Positions 55,727 to 64,000 of a stretch of DNA of 64,000 nucleotides are shown in pieces. The notes beneath the pieces were generated by a model. It was given only the letters and a program-made list of their open reading frames with translations, ran no database searches and had not been told where the DNA came from. The DNA is from Cupriavidus malaysiensis (GTDB lineage: Bacteria; Pseudomonadota; Gammaproteobacteria; Burkholderiales; Burkholderiaceae), in contig NZ_CP017754.1 of NCBI RefSeq assembly GCF_001854325.1, positions 2,046,001 to 2,110,000 on the forward strand, in the 5' to 3' direction. Numbering within the stretch: the first letter of the stretch is position 1; the number at the start of each line of letters is the position of its first letter. Both the position numbers and the translations under genes were made by a program.

Positions 55727-56949
55727 AGCCGCGCGCTCGCACCGAAAAGCAGGCCATCGATCCGGTCGAGCCGCGCCACGAGGCGGGCGGGGCGGGCGCT
55801 CCGCGCGCGCTGCCCTACGAGACGATCGCGCTCGTGCTGCAGGGCGGTGGCGCCCTTGGCGCGTATCAGGCCGGAGTCTTCGAGGGGCTGCACGAGGCGG
55901 GCATTCCCCTCGACTGGATCGCGGGCATCTCGATCGGCGCGCTCAACACCGCGCTGATTGCGGGCAATGCGCCCGAGCATCGCGTCGATCGGCTGCGCCA
56001 GTTCTGGGAGACGATCTGCCAGCCCGCGTTCTTTCCGGCGATCCCGGTGGCGTTCGAGTCAGCGCTGTTCAACAGCATCGACCAGGTGCGCACGCTCTTC
56101 ACCGCGTCGCAGGCCGCGAGCGCGATGATGCAGGGCCAGCAGGGCTTCTTCGTGCCGCGCTTTCCGCCGCCTCTGCCGGGCGTGCCCGACCATCCGGAGA
56201 AGATCAGCTGGTACGACACCTCCGCACTGCGCGCGACCTTGCTCAAGCTGTGCGATTTCGATCGCATCAACGCCGGCGAGACCCGCGTTTCCGTGGGGGC
56301 GGTCAATGTCGGCACCGGCAACTTCGTCTACTTCGACAATGTGCATACGCGCCTCGCGCCGGAGCACTTCATCGCGTCGGGTGCGCTGCCGCCCGCGTTC
56401 CCGCCCGTCGAGATCGATGGCGAATACTATTGGGACGGCGGCGTCGTGTCGAACACGCCGCTGATGGAGGTGCTGGGCGCACGGCCGCGCCGCGATACGC
56501 TCGCCTTCCAGGTGGACCTGTGGAGCGCGCGCGGACCGCTGCCGCGCACCATGGGCGCCGTCACCGAGCGGACGAAGGATGTGCAGTATTCGAGTCGGAC
56601 GCGCTTCGTTACCGATACGCTGGAGCGCGAGCAACGGTATCGCAACGTGCTGCGCAAGGTGCTCGATCAGTTGCCGGAGGCGCAGCGCCGGAGCGACCCC
56701 TGGTGTCTCGAGGCCGAGGCGCTGGCATGCAGCAAGAAATACAACATCCAGCACCTGATCTACCAGCAGAAGGCGCACGAGCGTCACTACAAGGACTATC
56801 AGTTCGGGCTGTCGACCATGCGCGATCACTGGTCCGCCGGGCTCGCCGATATCCGCAGGACACTCGCCAACAAGGATGGTCTTGCCCTGCCGGACAATGA
56901 CGCGGGCTTCGTGACGCATGACGTCCATCGCAAGGCCGTCACGCCGTGA
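55723..56949 (+). CDS. Patatin-like phospholipase
   Basis: 408 residues. After a 30-residue charged lead, [20 protein letters not shown] forms the oxyanion hole, GISIG holds the nucleophile Ser70, and DGG with Asp238 is the second member of the dyad ([13 protein letters not shown]). The C-terminal part ([20 protein letters not shown]) is typical of the form found beside adc/hydroxybutyrate dehydrogenase genes in Ralstonia relatives. It hydrolyses lipids or short polyester chains. Start ATG overlaps the previous stop. Confidence 0.85.
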   Translation: MKPRARTEKQAIDPVEPRHEAGGAGAPRALPYETIALVLQGGGALGAYQAGVFEGLHEAGIPLDWIAGISIGALNTALIAGNAPEHRVDRLRQFWETICQPAFFPAIPVAFESALFNSIDQVRTLFTASQAASAMMQGQQGFFVPRFPPPLPGVPDHPEKISWYDTSALRATLLKLCDFDRINAGETRVSVGAVNVGTGNFVYFDNVHTRLAPEHFIASGALPPAFPPVEIDGEYYWDGGVVSNTPLMEVLGARPRRDTLAFQVDLWSARGPLPRTMGAVTERTKDVQYSSRTRFVTDTLEREQRYRNVLRKVLDQLPEAQRRSDPWCLEAEALACSKKYNIQHLIYQQKAHERHYKDYQFGLSTMRDHWSAGLADIRRTLANKDGLALPDNDAGFVTHDVHRKAVTP

Positions 56950-57091
56950 CAGGTTTGCCTCGGCATGGGACGGCGGCGTAATTCCGGGCGCGACGGTCAA
57001 CGCGCTGAGAGGCTGCATCGGGCCGCCAGGGCGCCGGTGCGCTGACCCGCCGATCGGGCCGGCAGCCTGGCCTCACTGCCGTGCCAGCCTC

Positions 57092-58111
57092 TCAATCCGG
57101 AGCAATCGCGCGCACAGTGACTTCGCCCTTGTCGTCGTCCTTTCGGGCATCCCCGTAACCCTGCGGTCCGGCCCCGGCCGCCATGGACAAGGGCTCCACC
57201 GGGTAGCCGTGAAGCTCCCACGCATCCAGGCCGCCCTTCAAGGCGCGTATGTGCCGGAAGCCCTTGCGGCGCATCTGCTGCGATATCGTCTTGGCGGTGG
57301 CTTCGTTCGGGCAGACGCAATAGACGACGAGGTCATGTTCGAGCAGCGCCTCATCGACTTTCCCAGGGGAGGCGAGGTCGATGAGCATGGCGCCCGGAAT
57401 GCGGTGCGGCTCTGCCTGGCGGACGGCGTGCGGGCGTGCGTCGAGAATGACCGGAGGGTGCTCCGACCGCATCATCGCATCGAGTTGCTGAGGCGTGATC
57501 CGGATATGCGCGAGCCAGCGGCGGAAGCGCAGGCGCTGGATCCACCGGTAGGCCAGGAATACTGCCACGACCGCGAGCAGCGTTTCGGCGACGGTGATGC
57601 CGTGCGCGCTGACCGCCAGCATCATGCGGTTCAGCTGCGAACCGAACAGGGTTCCCCCGGCGAGCCACGCGCCCGACCACATCGCCCCTCCGGCGAGGTC
57701 CCACGAGAAGAAGATCCTCCGGTCGATCTTGGTGCTGCCCAACAGCGGGGAGGCGACCAGCCCAAGGCCGGGGACGAATTTCGCGACCAGCAGCAGCGGC
57801 GCTCCGTACCGCTCGAACCAGGCGTGGGTCCGCCGTATGCTCGAGTCGAGCGACAGCGATACGCGGACCAGTCTCGTGAGGAGATGGCGTCCGTAGCGGC
57901 GTCCGAGCGTAAACCACAGTCCGTCCGAGATCAGGACACCGGCGACGGCTGCCGCGAATACCGAACCGAAGGAGACGAAGCCGGCCGCGACCTGCGAGCC
58001 GGCGAGCAGAAGCATGGGCGCGGCCGGAACCGGCGCGCCGAGTTGTGTGACCAGCACACTGAGGAACACGGCCCAAGCTCCCCATTCGGAAATGAAAGCG
58101 GGGGAAACCAT
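57092..58111 (-). CDS. DedA (VTT) membrane domain fused to rhodanese
   Basis: 339 residues. Residues 1-200 have the DedA/VTT pattern: several hydrophobic helices, FAAAVAGVLISDGLWFTLGR and FVPGLGLVASPLLG with its re-entrant helix. A linker leads to a rhodanese domain of about 110 residues (residues 220-310) with IDLASPGKVDEALLEHDLVV and an active-site loop VYCVCPNEATAKTIS. DedA proteins move lipids or undecaprenyl phosphate across membranes; rhodaneses carry sulfane sulfur. The fusion occurs in some Burkholderiales. Its role is unknown. Confidence 0.85.
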   Translation of the reverse strand: MVSPAFISEWGAWAVFLSVLVTQLGAPVPAAPMLLLAGSQVAAGFVSFGSVFAAAVAGVLISDGLWFTLGRRYGRHLLTRLVRVSLSLDSSIRRTHAWFERYGAPLLLVAKFVPGLGLVASPLLGSTKIDRRIFFSWDLAGGAMWSGAWLAGGTLFGSQLNRMMLAVSAHGITVAETLLAVVAVFLAYRWIQRLRFRRWLAHIRITPQQLDAMMRSEHPPVILDARPHAVRQAEPHRIPGAMLIDLASPGKVDEALLEHDLVVYCVCPNEATAKTISQQMRRKGFRHIRALKGGLDAWELHGYPVEPLSMAAGAGPQGYGDARKDDDKGEVTVRAIAPD

Positions 58112-58314
58112 CGGCAACAACTGACTCCGCTCAGGATTGATTAGCGCTGGGGCACAAGCGCTGGGGGCGCCCGACTTGCATGTCGGCGTGCCGCATTGTC
58201 GCACAGGCCATGATGCGGTGCCGCGCGGAGCGAGATGCGCTGCCGGCAGGGATGGCAAGTCCTGCGCCGCGGTCGATCGGAGTCGCTCCGGAGTGCGCCA
58301 GCGACGGCGTGCAA

Positions 58315-58992
58315 TCAGTCGAGGCCCAGGTTGAGGGTCGGGCGCAGCCACTGGATGAAATCGGCGACTTCTTCTCCGATGATCTCGTGCCCCATCTCGT
58401 AGAAGCGGGTCTGGTGGCTGACGCCGAGACGCTGCAGCCACGCTTCGGCCAGCTCGGCCCACTTCGCGGGCAGTTTGTCGTCACGCCGGCCGTGCCCGAC
58501 GAAGGCCGAGAGGGAGCGCAGTGCTTCCACTGGCGCGATATGGCTTTCCAGCTCGGGCAGGATCCGTCCGCTCAACAGGCCGAAGCCGGCGACTTTCTCC
58601 GGTGCGCTGAGCCCGACGCTGGCGCTGAGGATGCCGCCCTGGCTGAATCCCGCGATCACGGTCGGCAGCGGCGGCAATGCGTCGAGCAGGCGCAGCAGGC
58701 GCAGGCGGCTGTCTTCAGCCTGTTCCGCACGGATGACCGGGCCGTTGGCGGTAAAGCTGACCTGGAACCAGGCGAAGCCTTGCGCGCCGAGTGGCAAGGG
58801 GGCCCGCAGCAGCAGGACCTCGACGCCGGCGGGCAGATGGCGGGCCAGGCTGGCGAGGTTGTCCTCGTTGCCGCCTACGCCATGCAGCAGCAGGACACGG
58901 GCCAGCGGGGCTTCGGCACCGCGGCCGATGCGGAATTGGAGGCCGGAATGCGGCTCCTGCTGGAGTTCGGAGAAGACGATGGTTGCGTTCAT
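58315..58992 (-). CDS. Alpha/beta hydrolase (phospholipase/carboxylesterase family)
   Basis: 225 residues. GFSQGGILSA has the nucleophile Ser117, HGRRDDKLP the acid Asp171 or Asp172, and EMGHEI the histidine His202. LLHGVGGNEDNLASL forms the oxyanion loop. It is the last gene of the operon; its start overlaps the dioxygenase stop (ATGA). It probably hydrolyses esters formed or used in the pathway of the two upstream genes. Confidence 0.88.
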   Translation of the reverse strand: MNATIVFSELQQEPHSGLQFRIGRGAEAPLARVLLLHGVGGNEDNLASLARHLPAGVEVLLLRAPLPLGAQGFAWFQVSFTANGPVIRAEQAEDSRLRLLRLLDALPPLPTVIAGFSQGGILSASVGLSAPEKVAGFGLLSGRILPELESHIAPVEALRSLSAFVGHGRRDDKLPAKWAELAEAWLQRLGVSHQTRFYEMGHEIIGEEVADFIQWLRPTLNLGLD

Positions 58993-59822
58993 GATGGTAT
59001 GGCTGCGTGCAGCATGTCCTGTGCGGAGGGAACAGTCGAGGGGCAGAAGAGATAGTGGTCCATGGCCAGCACGCCGTGCTGCACGCCGCCTTCGAGCACG
59101 CGCAGCGCGTAGTGTTCGCCGGCGGCCCCCAGGGCGACGAAGAGCGGCAGGATATGCTCTTCAGTGGGGTGGGCGCGCTCCGCCTCGGGGGCACGGTTGC
59201 GGTAGTCGAGCAAGGCGTCCAGGTCCGCGGCCTGCAGAGCATGCGCCGTCCAGCGGGCAAAGCGCTCCACATATCCTTCGACCGGGGCGCGGGCGGCCCG
59301 GAATTCATACAGATTGTGGGTCAGGCTCCCCGAGCCGACCAGCAGGACGCCCGCCTCGCGCAGCGGCCGCAGGGCCCGGCCGAGTTGCCAGGCGCCAAGC
59401 GGATCGAGCGGCATGGGCAAGGACACTTGCAGGACCGGGACGTCGGCCGTCGGTACCAGGTGCAGCAACGGCACCCAGGCGCCATGGTCGAGTCCGCGGC
59501 GCGGATCGGCGAGCGAGGACCATCCAGCCGCCGACAGCAGCCGGCGGATTTCCTCCGCCATCGCAGGCAGGCCGGGCGCCGGATAGCCGAGCTGGTACAG
59601 CGCCGGCGGGAAACCGCCGAAATCGTGCAGCGTCGCGGGCGCCTCGCTGGCGGTGACGCCGACCCCGCCCCGGGTCGTCCAGTGCGGGGACACGACGACG
59701 ATCGCGCGAGGACGCGGCAGTTCGGCGCCCAGCGCCATCAGGCTTGCCCCCGCCAGGCCGGGTTCGAGGGCAAAGGTCGGGGCGCCGTGCGAAACGAACA
59801 GGGTCGGAAAGGCATGGCGCAT
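58989..59822 (-). CDS. DODA-type extradiol dioxygenase (LigB-like), second copy
   Basis: 277 residues. The start at 59822 is chosen: AGGAG stands 9 bp before it, while the next upstream ATG at 59831 has it directly adjacent. FVSHGAPTFALEPGL, SPHWTTRGGVGVT, LDHGAWVPLLHLVP and TEEHILPLFVALGAAG carry the conserved histidines of the metal site. Paralogue of the enzyme at 52571-53386, from which it differs in many places. It lies in the operon between an oxidoreductase and the esterase. Confidence 0.87.
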   Translation of the reverse strand: MRHAFPTLFVSHGAPTFALEPGLAGASLMALGAELPRPRAIVVVSPHWTTRGGVGVTASEAPATLHDFGGFPPALYQLGYPAPGLPAMAEEIRRLLSAAGWSSLADPRRGLDHGAWVPLLHLVPTADVPVLQVSLPMPLDPLGAWQLGRALRPLREAGVLLVGSGSLTHNLYEFRAARAPVEGYVERFARWTAHALQAADLDALLDYRNRAPEAERAHPTEEHILPLFVALGAAGEHYALRVLEGGVQHGVLAMDHYLFCPSTVPSAQDMLHAAIPS

Positions 59823-59847
59823 GGCGGTCATCTCCTGGGCGGCTTGC

Positions 59848-60477
59848 TTACTTGTGGATCCAGGTCGGGGCGATCGAAGTGCCCAGGCCGGCGCCGTAGC
59901 CAAGGTAGATGTTCAGGCCGGCCAGCGGCTCGAGGTAACGGGCATTCACCAGGCCGCCGGCATCGACGCCCTCGAAGCCGAGACTGCGTGCCAGCGCCAG
60001 CGCGGTCTGCCTGGCTCGCTCGCTGTCACTGGCGGCGAACACGCTGCCGCGCTGCCCGCCGGCGAACAGCGGGCCATCTGCCAGGACCTGCGCGAACAAG
60101 GTGTTGAAGGCCTTGACCAACTCGATGCCGGGCAGCGCCTTGGCAATTTCCTCGGCTGCGCTGCTGCTGTGGCCGACGGTCAAGCCCATGTAGTCCGCGG
60201 TCAGCGGATTGGTGATGTCGATGACCACCTTGCCGCGCAGGTCGCCGAGGCTGCGCAGCGCGCCGACGGCATCCGGGTAGGCGGTGGCGACGATCACGAC
60301 CTCGCTGTCTCCGAGGGCTTGCGCGGCCGGGTAGGCTTCGACATGGGGGAACTGTTCCGCGAGCGCCTGGGCCTTGGCCAGGTCGCGGCCGGTGATCCGG
60401 ACCTGGTGGCCGGCCCGGTCCAGTTGCCGCGCGAAGGCGGCGCCCATATTGCCGGTGCCGATGAGGGTGATGTGCAT
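59848..60477 (-). CDS. NAD(P)-binding oxidoreductase (F420-dependent NADP reductase-like)
   Basis: 209 residues. ITLIGTGNMGAAFARQLDRA is a Rossmann-type dinucleotide motif; DITNPLTADYMG and ELVKAFNTLFAQVLA match F420H2:NADP oxidoreductase-like proteins, which can also act on other hydride donors. First gene of the three-gene operon; 25 bp precede the dioxygenase gene. The cofactor F420 is not certain in this organism. Confidence 0.82.
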   Translation of the reverse strand: MHITLIGTGNMGAAFARQLDRAGHQVRITGRDLAKAQALAEQFPHVEAYPAAQALGDSEVVIVATAYPDAVGALRSLGDLRGKVVIDITNPLTADYMGLTVGHSSSAAEEIAKALPGIELVKAFNTLFAQVLADGPLFAGGQRGSVFAASDSERARQTALALARSLGFEGVDAGGLVNARYLEPLAGLNIYLGYGAGLGTSIAPTWIHK

Positions 60478-60563
60478 CTCGGTGTCTCCAGGTGGAGTGG
60501 GAAGATGCCTTCAGTTTATGGATTCAGATTTCGAGATAAAGATGTTCTAATGCGATAAATTGT

Positions 60564-60576
60564 CTCGATTATCGAG
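60564..60576. promoter_or_regulatory. Possible LysR operator between the divergent genes
   Basis: CTCGAT and ATCGAG form an inverted repeat around a single T, immediately before the LysR start at 60580. A related half-site (TTTCGAGATAA) lies about 35 bp upstream. LysR regulators usually bind such sites between themselves and a divergent target. Confidence 0.4.
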
Positions 60577-60579
60577 CCT

Positions 60580-61482
60580 ATGACTGATCGTGCACTCGAA
60601 ATGCAGGTCTTCTGCACCGTCGTCGACAAGGGAAGCTTCATCGCGGCCGCGGAGCCTTTGGACATGTCCAAGGCCGCCGTATCGCGGCATGTCAACGCCC
60701 TGGAAGCACGGCTCGGGGTGCGGCTGCTGCAGCGGACGACGCGACGCCTGTCACTGACCGAGGCAGGGCGGGGCTTCTACCAGCAGGCGCGCGAGGTCCT
60801 GGGGCTGATGGACGCCGCGGAAAGCGCCGTGGCATCCGGTGCCGTCGAGCCGAGCGGTGTGCTGCGCCTGAGCGCGCCGCTGAGCTTCGGCATCCAGCAC
60901 CTCGCGCCGCTGTGGGCGGACTTCCTGCGCGCCCACCCACGCATCGAACTGGATATCAGCCTGAATGACCGGGTGGTGGACCTGGTCGAGGAAGGCTTCG
61001 ACATGGCGGTGCGGATCGCGCGCCTGCAGGACTCCTCGCTCATCGGCCGGCGCCTTGCCAGCACGCGCATGCGTCTCTGCGCCGCACCGTCCTACCTGGC
61101 GCGGCATCCACCCCTGGCGACGCCGGCCGATCTCGCCGCGCACCCCGTGATCGCGTACAGCCACTTCGCCACCCGCAATGAATGGCGCTTTACCGGGCCG
61201 GAGGGCGAGGTCAGCGTGCAGACGCACTCCACCGTACGCTGCAACAACGGCGACACGTGCCGCGCCATCGCCATCGGCGGCGGCGGCATTCTGCTGCAGC
61301 CGAGCTTCATGCTGTACCAAGACCTGCGCCACGGCGACCTGGTGGAGATTCTCCCGGCGTACCGATCCGTCGAGCTGGGCATCTATGCGGTCTATCCCTC
61401 GCGCAAGCACCTGCCGCCGAAGGTCCGCGCCCTGATCGGCTATCTGGCGGAGTGCTTCGTCGATGTCGCCTGGGATGATTGA
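60580..61482 (+). CDS. LysR-type transcriptional regulator
   Basis: 300 residues with a helix-turn-helix in residues about 20-45 (SFIAAAEPLDMSKAAVSRHV) and the effector domain after it. It is divergent from the oxidoreductase/dioxygenase/esterase operon, 102 bp apart, so it probably controls that operon and itself. The inducer is unknown. The ATG gives MTDRALEMQVFCTVVDKGSF. Confidence 0.92.
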   Translation: MTDRALEMQVFCTVVDKGSFIAAAEPLDMSKAAVSRHVNALEARLGVRLLQRTTRRLSLTEAGRGFYQQAREVLGLMDAAESAVASGAVEPSGVLRLSAPLSFGIQHLAPLWADFLRAHPRIELDISLNDRVVDLVEEGFDMAVRIARLQDSSLIGRRLASTRMRLCAAPSYLARHPPLATPADLAAHPVIAYSHFATRNEWRFTGPEGEVSVQTHSTVRCNNGDTCRAIAIGGGGILLQPSFMLYQDLRHGDLVEILPAYRSVELGIYAVYPSRKHLPPKVRALIGYLAECFVDVAWDD

Positions 61483-61878
61483 ACTCATGCTGCCCGATGC
61501 CAGGTGCCGTCCGGCCTTGGGCCAGCCCTTGTGCCGTCGCTCAATCGCTCAATCGCTCAATCGAGCGGAAGTGTCGAGAGTTCCCAGGCCCTCGCTTCGC
61601 GCAAGAGCGCCTGGTTCCGCTGAAGCTGTTCGACGGCACCGGCCGCGCGATCGGCGGAGGGCCATTCCGGGAGGGGAGGCGGTCCGGCCGCCTATTGACG
61701 CCAAGTGACGAATGAAATGATAATGCGTCGCATTTGCGATTCTGCGTGATCGTGCTGCGCCCTTCCCGGCGATGCATCCCGGTCCACCAGGCCACGCTTC
61801 ATTTCCAATCCTTCCCTTCCCAGGTACCTCGCCGTCGTAGCGAAGCGCGGGGAGGCGAGATCCTGAGCCGCGTTCCCG
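61483..61878. other. 396-bp interval before the iron sigma factor gene
   Basis: No supported gene. The right part holds a promoter overlapped by a Fur-like site (61694-61735). The left part has only alanine/arginine-rich shadow frames. Confidence 0.45.
61694..61735 (+). promoter_or_regulatory. Fur-type promoter upstream of the sigma factor gene
   Basis: TTGACG (61695-61700), 18 bp, GATAAT (61719-61724) resemble a sigma-70 promoter. The same stretch reads AATGAAATGATAATGCGTCG with the perfect inverted repeat AATGCG-T-CGCATT at 61722-61734, similar to Fur boxes rich in GATAAT. Iron-loaded Fur would therefore block it. The repeat is seen; Fur binding is inferred from the downstream genes. Confidence 0.5.
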
Positions 61879-62379
61879 ATGCCGTCCCGGACCCTGCGAG
61901 CGCTGGGGCTGTTCGCCTACTACGAAGAGTTGGTGAACACCTGGACGCGCAAACTGAGCAACCGCCATGCCGCCGAAGACCTGACGCAGGATGCGTTGCT
62001 GCGCGTCCTGGAGGCCAAGGCAGCCCCTGAGCAGGCACGGGCCTACCTGCACCGGACGGCGAGGAACCTGGCGATCGACGCGTTCCGGCAGCAGGGCGGC
62101 CGCGAGTCGTTGGCGCTTGACAGCATCGAGTCCCATCCCGCAACCTGCGGGGATCCCGAGGCAGAGTGCAGCGCGGTGCAGTTCGCCGCGCAGATCGAAG
62201 CGGCGCTGGCCGAGTTGCCGCTGAAGTGCCGGCAGGTGTTCGTGTGGCAACGCCTCGACGGCTGCTCGCAGCAGGAGATCGCCGAGCGCCTCGGTGTCTC
62301 GAAGAACATGGTCGAGAAGTACATGATCCGCGCGATGCGGCACCTGCGCGATCGCGTGGGGGCGCTGGGTCCGCACTGA
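61879..62379 (+). CDS. ECF sigma factor (FecI-like)
   Basis: 166 residues. Region 2 (LSNRHAAEDLTQDALLRVLE) and region 4 (LPLKCRQVFVWQRLDGCSQQ, then EIAERLGVSKNMVEKYMIRA) of extracytoplasmic-function sigma factors are clear. It is followed by a FecR-type anti-sigma factor and a TonB-dependent receptor, the FecIRA pattern in which an iron-siderophore signal turns on the receptor. The ATG follows a Fur-like promoter by about 150 bp. Confidence 0.88.
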   Translation: MPSRTLRALGLFAYYEELVNTWTRKLSNRHAAEDLTQDALLRVLEAKAAPEQARAYLHRTARNLAIDAFRQQGGRESLALDSIESHPATCGDPEAECSAVQFAAQIEAALAELPLKCRQVFVWQRLDGCSQQEIAERLGVSKNMVEKYMIRAMRHLRDRVGALGPH

Positions 62380-62509
62380 GCACTTCGTCGAGCGCCTCGC
62401 CCCATGTCCCGCCCGATGCCGAATCCGTCTCCGTTCCTGTTTTCGTTCCTGTTTCCGCTCCCGCCCGGCTGCGCCCGGTGTCCCGGTAGGTGTCCGACTG
62501 CCCCGACCT

Positions 62510-63544
62510 ATGAGTAAAGCCGATCGTTCCCGTGATGCCGCCGCGCGCTGGTTCGCGCGGGCGCAGGATCCCGACATCAGCGCGCAGGAGCGGCAGGCCC
62601 TGGCCGAGTGGCTGGCCGCAAGCGAGCGGCACCGGGCCGAGTACGCGGCCCTGGAGCGGATCTGGGGAACTGCCGGCGCCATGGATGCGGCGCGCTTGCG
62701 CGCGCTGGCCGAGCCGGCTGGCGGGGCGGGAATGCCTGCGGCGCGGCGGGCGGCGGCGGGCTGGCCGGGGCGGCGAGGCGCCTGGGTGGCTGGCACGTGC
62801 GCGCTGGCGCTTGCCGGTGGCTGGCTGGCCTGGCAGTCCGCCGTGCCCGAGCCGGGCGGCAGGGTGGCCGGCGCACAGGTTCCGGCAGCCTACCAGGCCG
62901 CGTTCAGCACCGCGCCGGGCGAGCGCCGCACGGTCCGCCTTCCGGATGGCTCACGCATCCAGCTCAACACGCGCAGCCGCGTCGCGGTGCATTTCCAGGC
63001 CGGGCGGCGGGACGTCGCCTTGCTCGAGGGCGAGGCGATGTTCGAGGTCGCGCACGACGGCGCGCAGCCATTCATCGTGGACGCGGGCGCCGGATCGGTG
63101 ACGGTGACCGGCACCCGCTTCGACGTGCGCCGCCGGACGGCCGGCATGGAGGTGGCGGTCGAGTCCGGTTCGGTCGACGTGCGCGGGCACTCCGACGCGC
63201 CGCGCAAGGCCGGGGCGGCAGTCAGGCTGACGGCGGGGCTGGGTGCCACGGTCGACGGCAGCGGCGCGGTCGCGCCGGCGGCGCCGGTCGACCTGTCCGC
63301 CGCGCTGGCCTGGCGCGACGGCAAGCTGGTGTTCAACGACAGGCCCTTGTCGGAGGTGGCGGCCGAAGTCTCGCGCTATCGCCGGCAGCCGGTGCGCGTG
63401 GCCGATGCCGTGGCCGCGCGGCTGCGCGTCAGCAGCGTGTTCAGCGCCGACGATCCCGATGCCCTGCTGGCGGCACTGCCACACTTCCTGCCGGTCGCCG
63501 TCCGCCAGCTGGCCGACGGCAGCGCGGAAATTTTTTCGCCATAG
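62510..63544 (+). CDS. FecR-like anti-sigma factor
   Basis: 344 residues. The cytoplasmic N-terminus (AAARWFARAQDPDISAQERQ, WLAASERHRAEYAALERIW) is the usual DUF4880 start that binds the sigma factor; one membrane helix at about 90-110 (GAWVAGTCALALAGGWLAW) follows; the rest is periplasmic with the FecR block (RTVRLPDGSRIQLNTRSRVA, MFEVAHDGAQPFIVDAG, VTGTRFDVRR). It carries the signal from the receptor to the sigma factor. It starts 130 bp after the sigma gene. Confidence 0.9.
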   Translation: MSKADRSRDAAARWFARAQDPDISAQERQALAEWLAASERHRAEYAALERIWGTAGAMDAARLRALAEPAGGAGMPAARRAAAGWPGRRGAWVAGTCALALAGGWLAWQSAVPEPGGRVAGAQVPAAYQAAFSTAPGERRTVRLPDGSRIQLNTRSRVAVHFQAGRRDVALLEGEAMFEVAHDGAQPFIVDAGAGSVTVTGTRFDVRRRTAGMEVAVESGSVDVRGHSDAPRKAGAAVRLTAGLGATVDGSGAVAPAAPVDLSAALAWRDGKLVFNDRPLSEVAAEVSRYRRQPVRVADAVAARLRVSSVFSADDPDALLAALPHFLPVAVRQLADGSAEIFSP

Positions 63545-63638
63545 ATTCAGGTTTTGCGCGCGGGCTTCGTCTTCATGTCGACGGCGCCCGCTGAGGCGGG
63601 CCGTCTTCTCCCCGGACGCAACCCGAGAGCAAGCTGAC

Positions 63639-64000
63639 GTGACACCGTTCCAACCCATCTTTCCCGGCGCCCGCCGCGGCACCATGGCCGCCGTGGCAGC
63701 CACCCTCCTTGGCGCCGTGGCGGCGCCTGCGCTCGCGGAGGCCGATCGCAAGGCGGCCGTGGCGATCGATATCCGCGCCCAGCCGCTGGCCGATGCCCTG
63801 GCCCAGCTAGGCCGCCAGACTTCCATCCAGCTCTTCTTTGCCCCCGCCCTGGTGGCCGGAAGGCAGGCCCCCGCGGTACGCGGCAGCATGCCGCCGGAGG
63901 AGGCGCTCGCGGTCCTGCTCCAAGGCAGCGGCATCCGCTACCAGCGCAGCGGCAGCCACGGCTTCGTGCTGCAGCCTGCGGCGCAGGCCGGCGCCGCGGC
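63639..64000 (+). CDS. TonB-dependent siderophore receptor, N-terminal part (cut by window end)
   Basis: The first 120 codons from a GTG start (an ATG 45 bp later is an alternative). A signal peptide lies after GARRGTMAAVAATLLGAVAA, cleaved near ALAEA. The next residues (VAIDIRAQPLADALAQLGRQ, QLFFAPALVAGRQAPAVRGS) form the STN/secretin-type N-terminal signalling domain found in receptors that act through FecR and FecI, followed by the start of the plug. The frame is open at 64000. It fits the third gene of the FecIRA module. Confidence 0.85.
   Translation, partial: MTPFQPIFPGARRGTMAAVAATLLGAVAAPALAEADRKAAVAIDIRAQPLADALAQLGRQTSIQLFFAPALVAGRQAPAVRGSMPPEEALAVLLQGSGIRYQRSGSHGFVLQPAAQAGAA

Noticed and set aside
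61479..61715. A 78-codon frame directly after the LysR gene.
   Set aside because: It lies in the promoter region of the sigma factor gene, has no ribosome-binding site and looks like a random frame.

Overview
The window is very GC-rich and reads as the main chromosome of a betaproteobacterium in the family Burkholderiaceae, most likely the Cupriavidus/Ralstonia lineage. This rests on the housekeeping block suhB, trmJ, cysE, lpxH, ppiB/ppiA, cysS, accA, tilS, lysC and tRNA-Ser, on the remains of an adc / 3-hydroxybutyrate dehydrogenase / patatin cluster, and on a CzcA-type heavy-metal RND system. The genus is an inference from gene content, not from a database search.

Region 1 (1-19.7 kb) is the right half of a lambda-like (siphovirus-type) prophage, read left to right. 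It holds a tail terminator fragment, the tail tube, a two-frame tail assembly chaperone, the tape measure, three tail-tip genes (DUF2460, DUF2163, NlpC/P60) in the order also seen in gene transfer agents, a giant 3586-residue receptor-binding tip protein built from repeats, small accessory genes, and a lysis cassette (holin, lysozyme, inner and outer spanin). Region 2 (19.7-23.8 kb) is AT-richer and poorly organised. It carries two likely prophage cargo genes (an 89-residue protein with a hydrophobic tail and a DUF1906 glycoside-hydrolase-like protein), a small gene behind a textbook LexA (SOS) box, a frame-disrupted gene downstream of it, and about 1.3 kb with no convincing gene. The prophage right end lies somewhere here, but I cannot see an att site.

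Region 3 (23.8-38.3 kb) is accessory chromosome: flhD without flhC, a methyl-accepting chemotaxis protein, a murA-type gene, two small genes, a MocR-type regulator divergent from a PNPOx-like flavoprotein, a small exported protein, a three-gene heavy-metal efflux operon (adaptor, RND pump, outer-membrane factor) and an ACT-like small protein. Region 4 (38.7-52 kb) is the conserved housekeeping block: inositol monophosphatase, tRNA methylation, cysteine and lysine/threonine biosynthesis, lipid A and fatty acid synthesis, peptidyl-prolyl isomerases, cysteinyl-tRNA synthetase, a 3-methyladenine glycosylase, tRNA-Ile lysidine synthetase, aspartokinase and tRNA-Ser(GCU) with a clear promoter and terminator.

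Region 5 (52-64 kb) is metabolic and regulatory. It has two DODA-type dioxygenase paralogues, a second copy of the small exported family of region 3, an acetoacetate decarboxylase gene destroyed by an internal deletion next to intact 3-hydroxybutyrate dehydrogenase and patatin genes, a DedA-rhodanese fusion, a LysR regulator divergent from a three-gene oxidoreductase/dioxygenase/esterase operon, and a FecI/FecR/TonB-receptor iron-uptake module behind a Fur-box-like site, cut off by the window edge.
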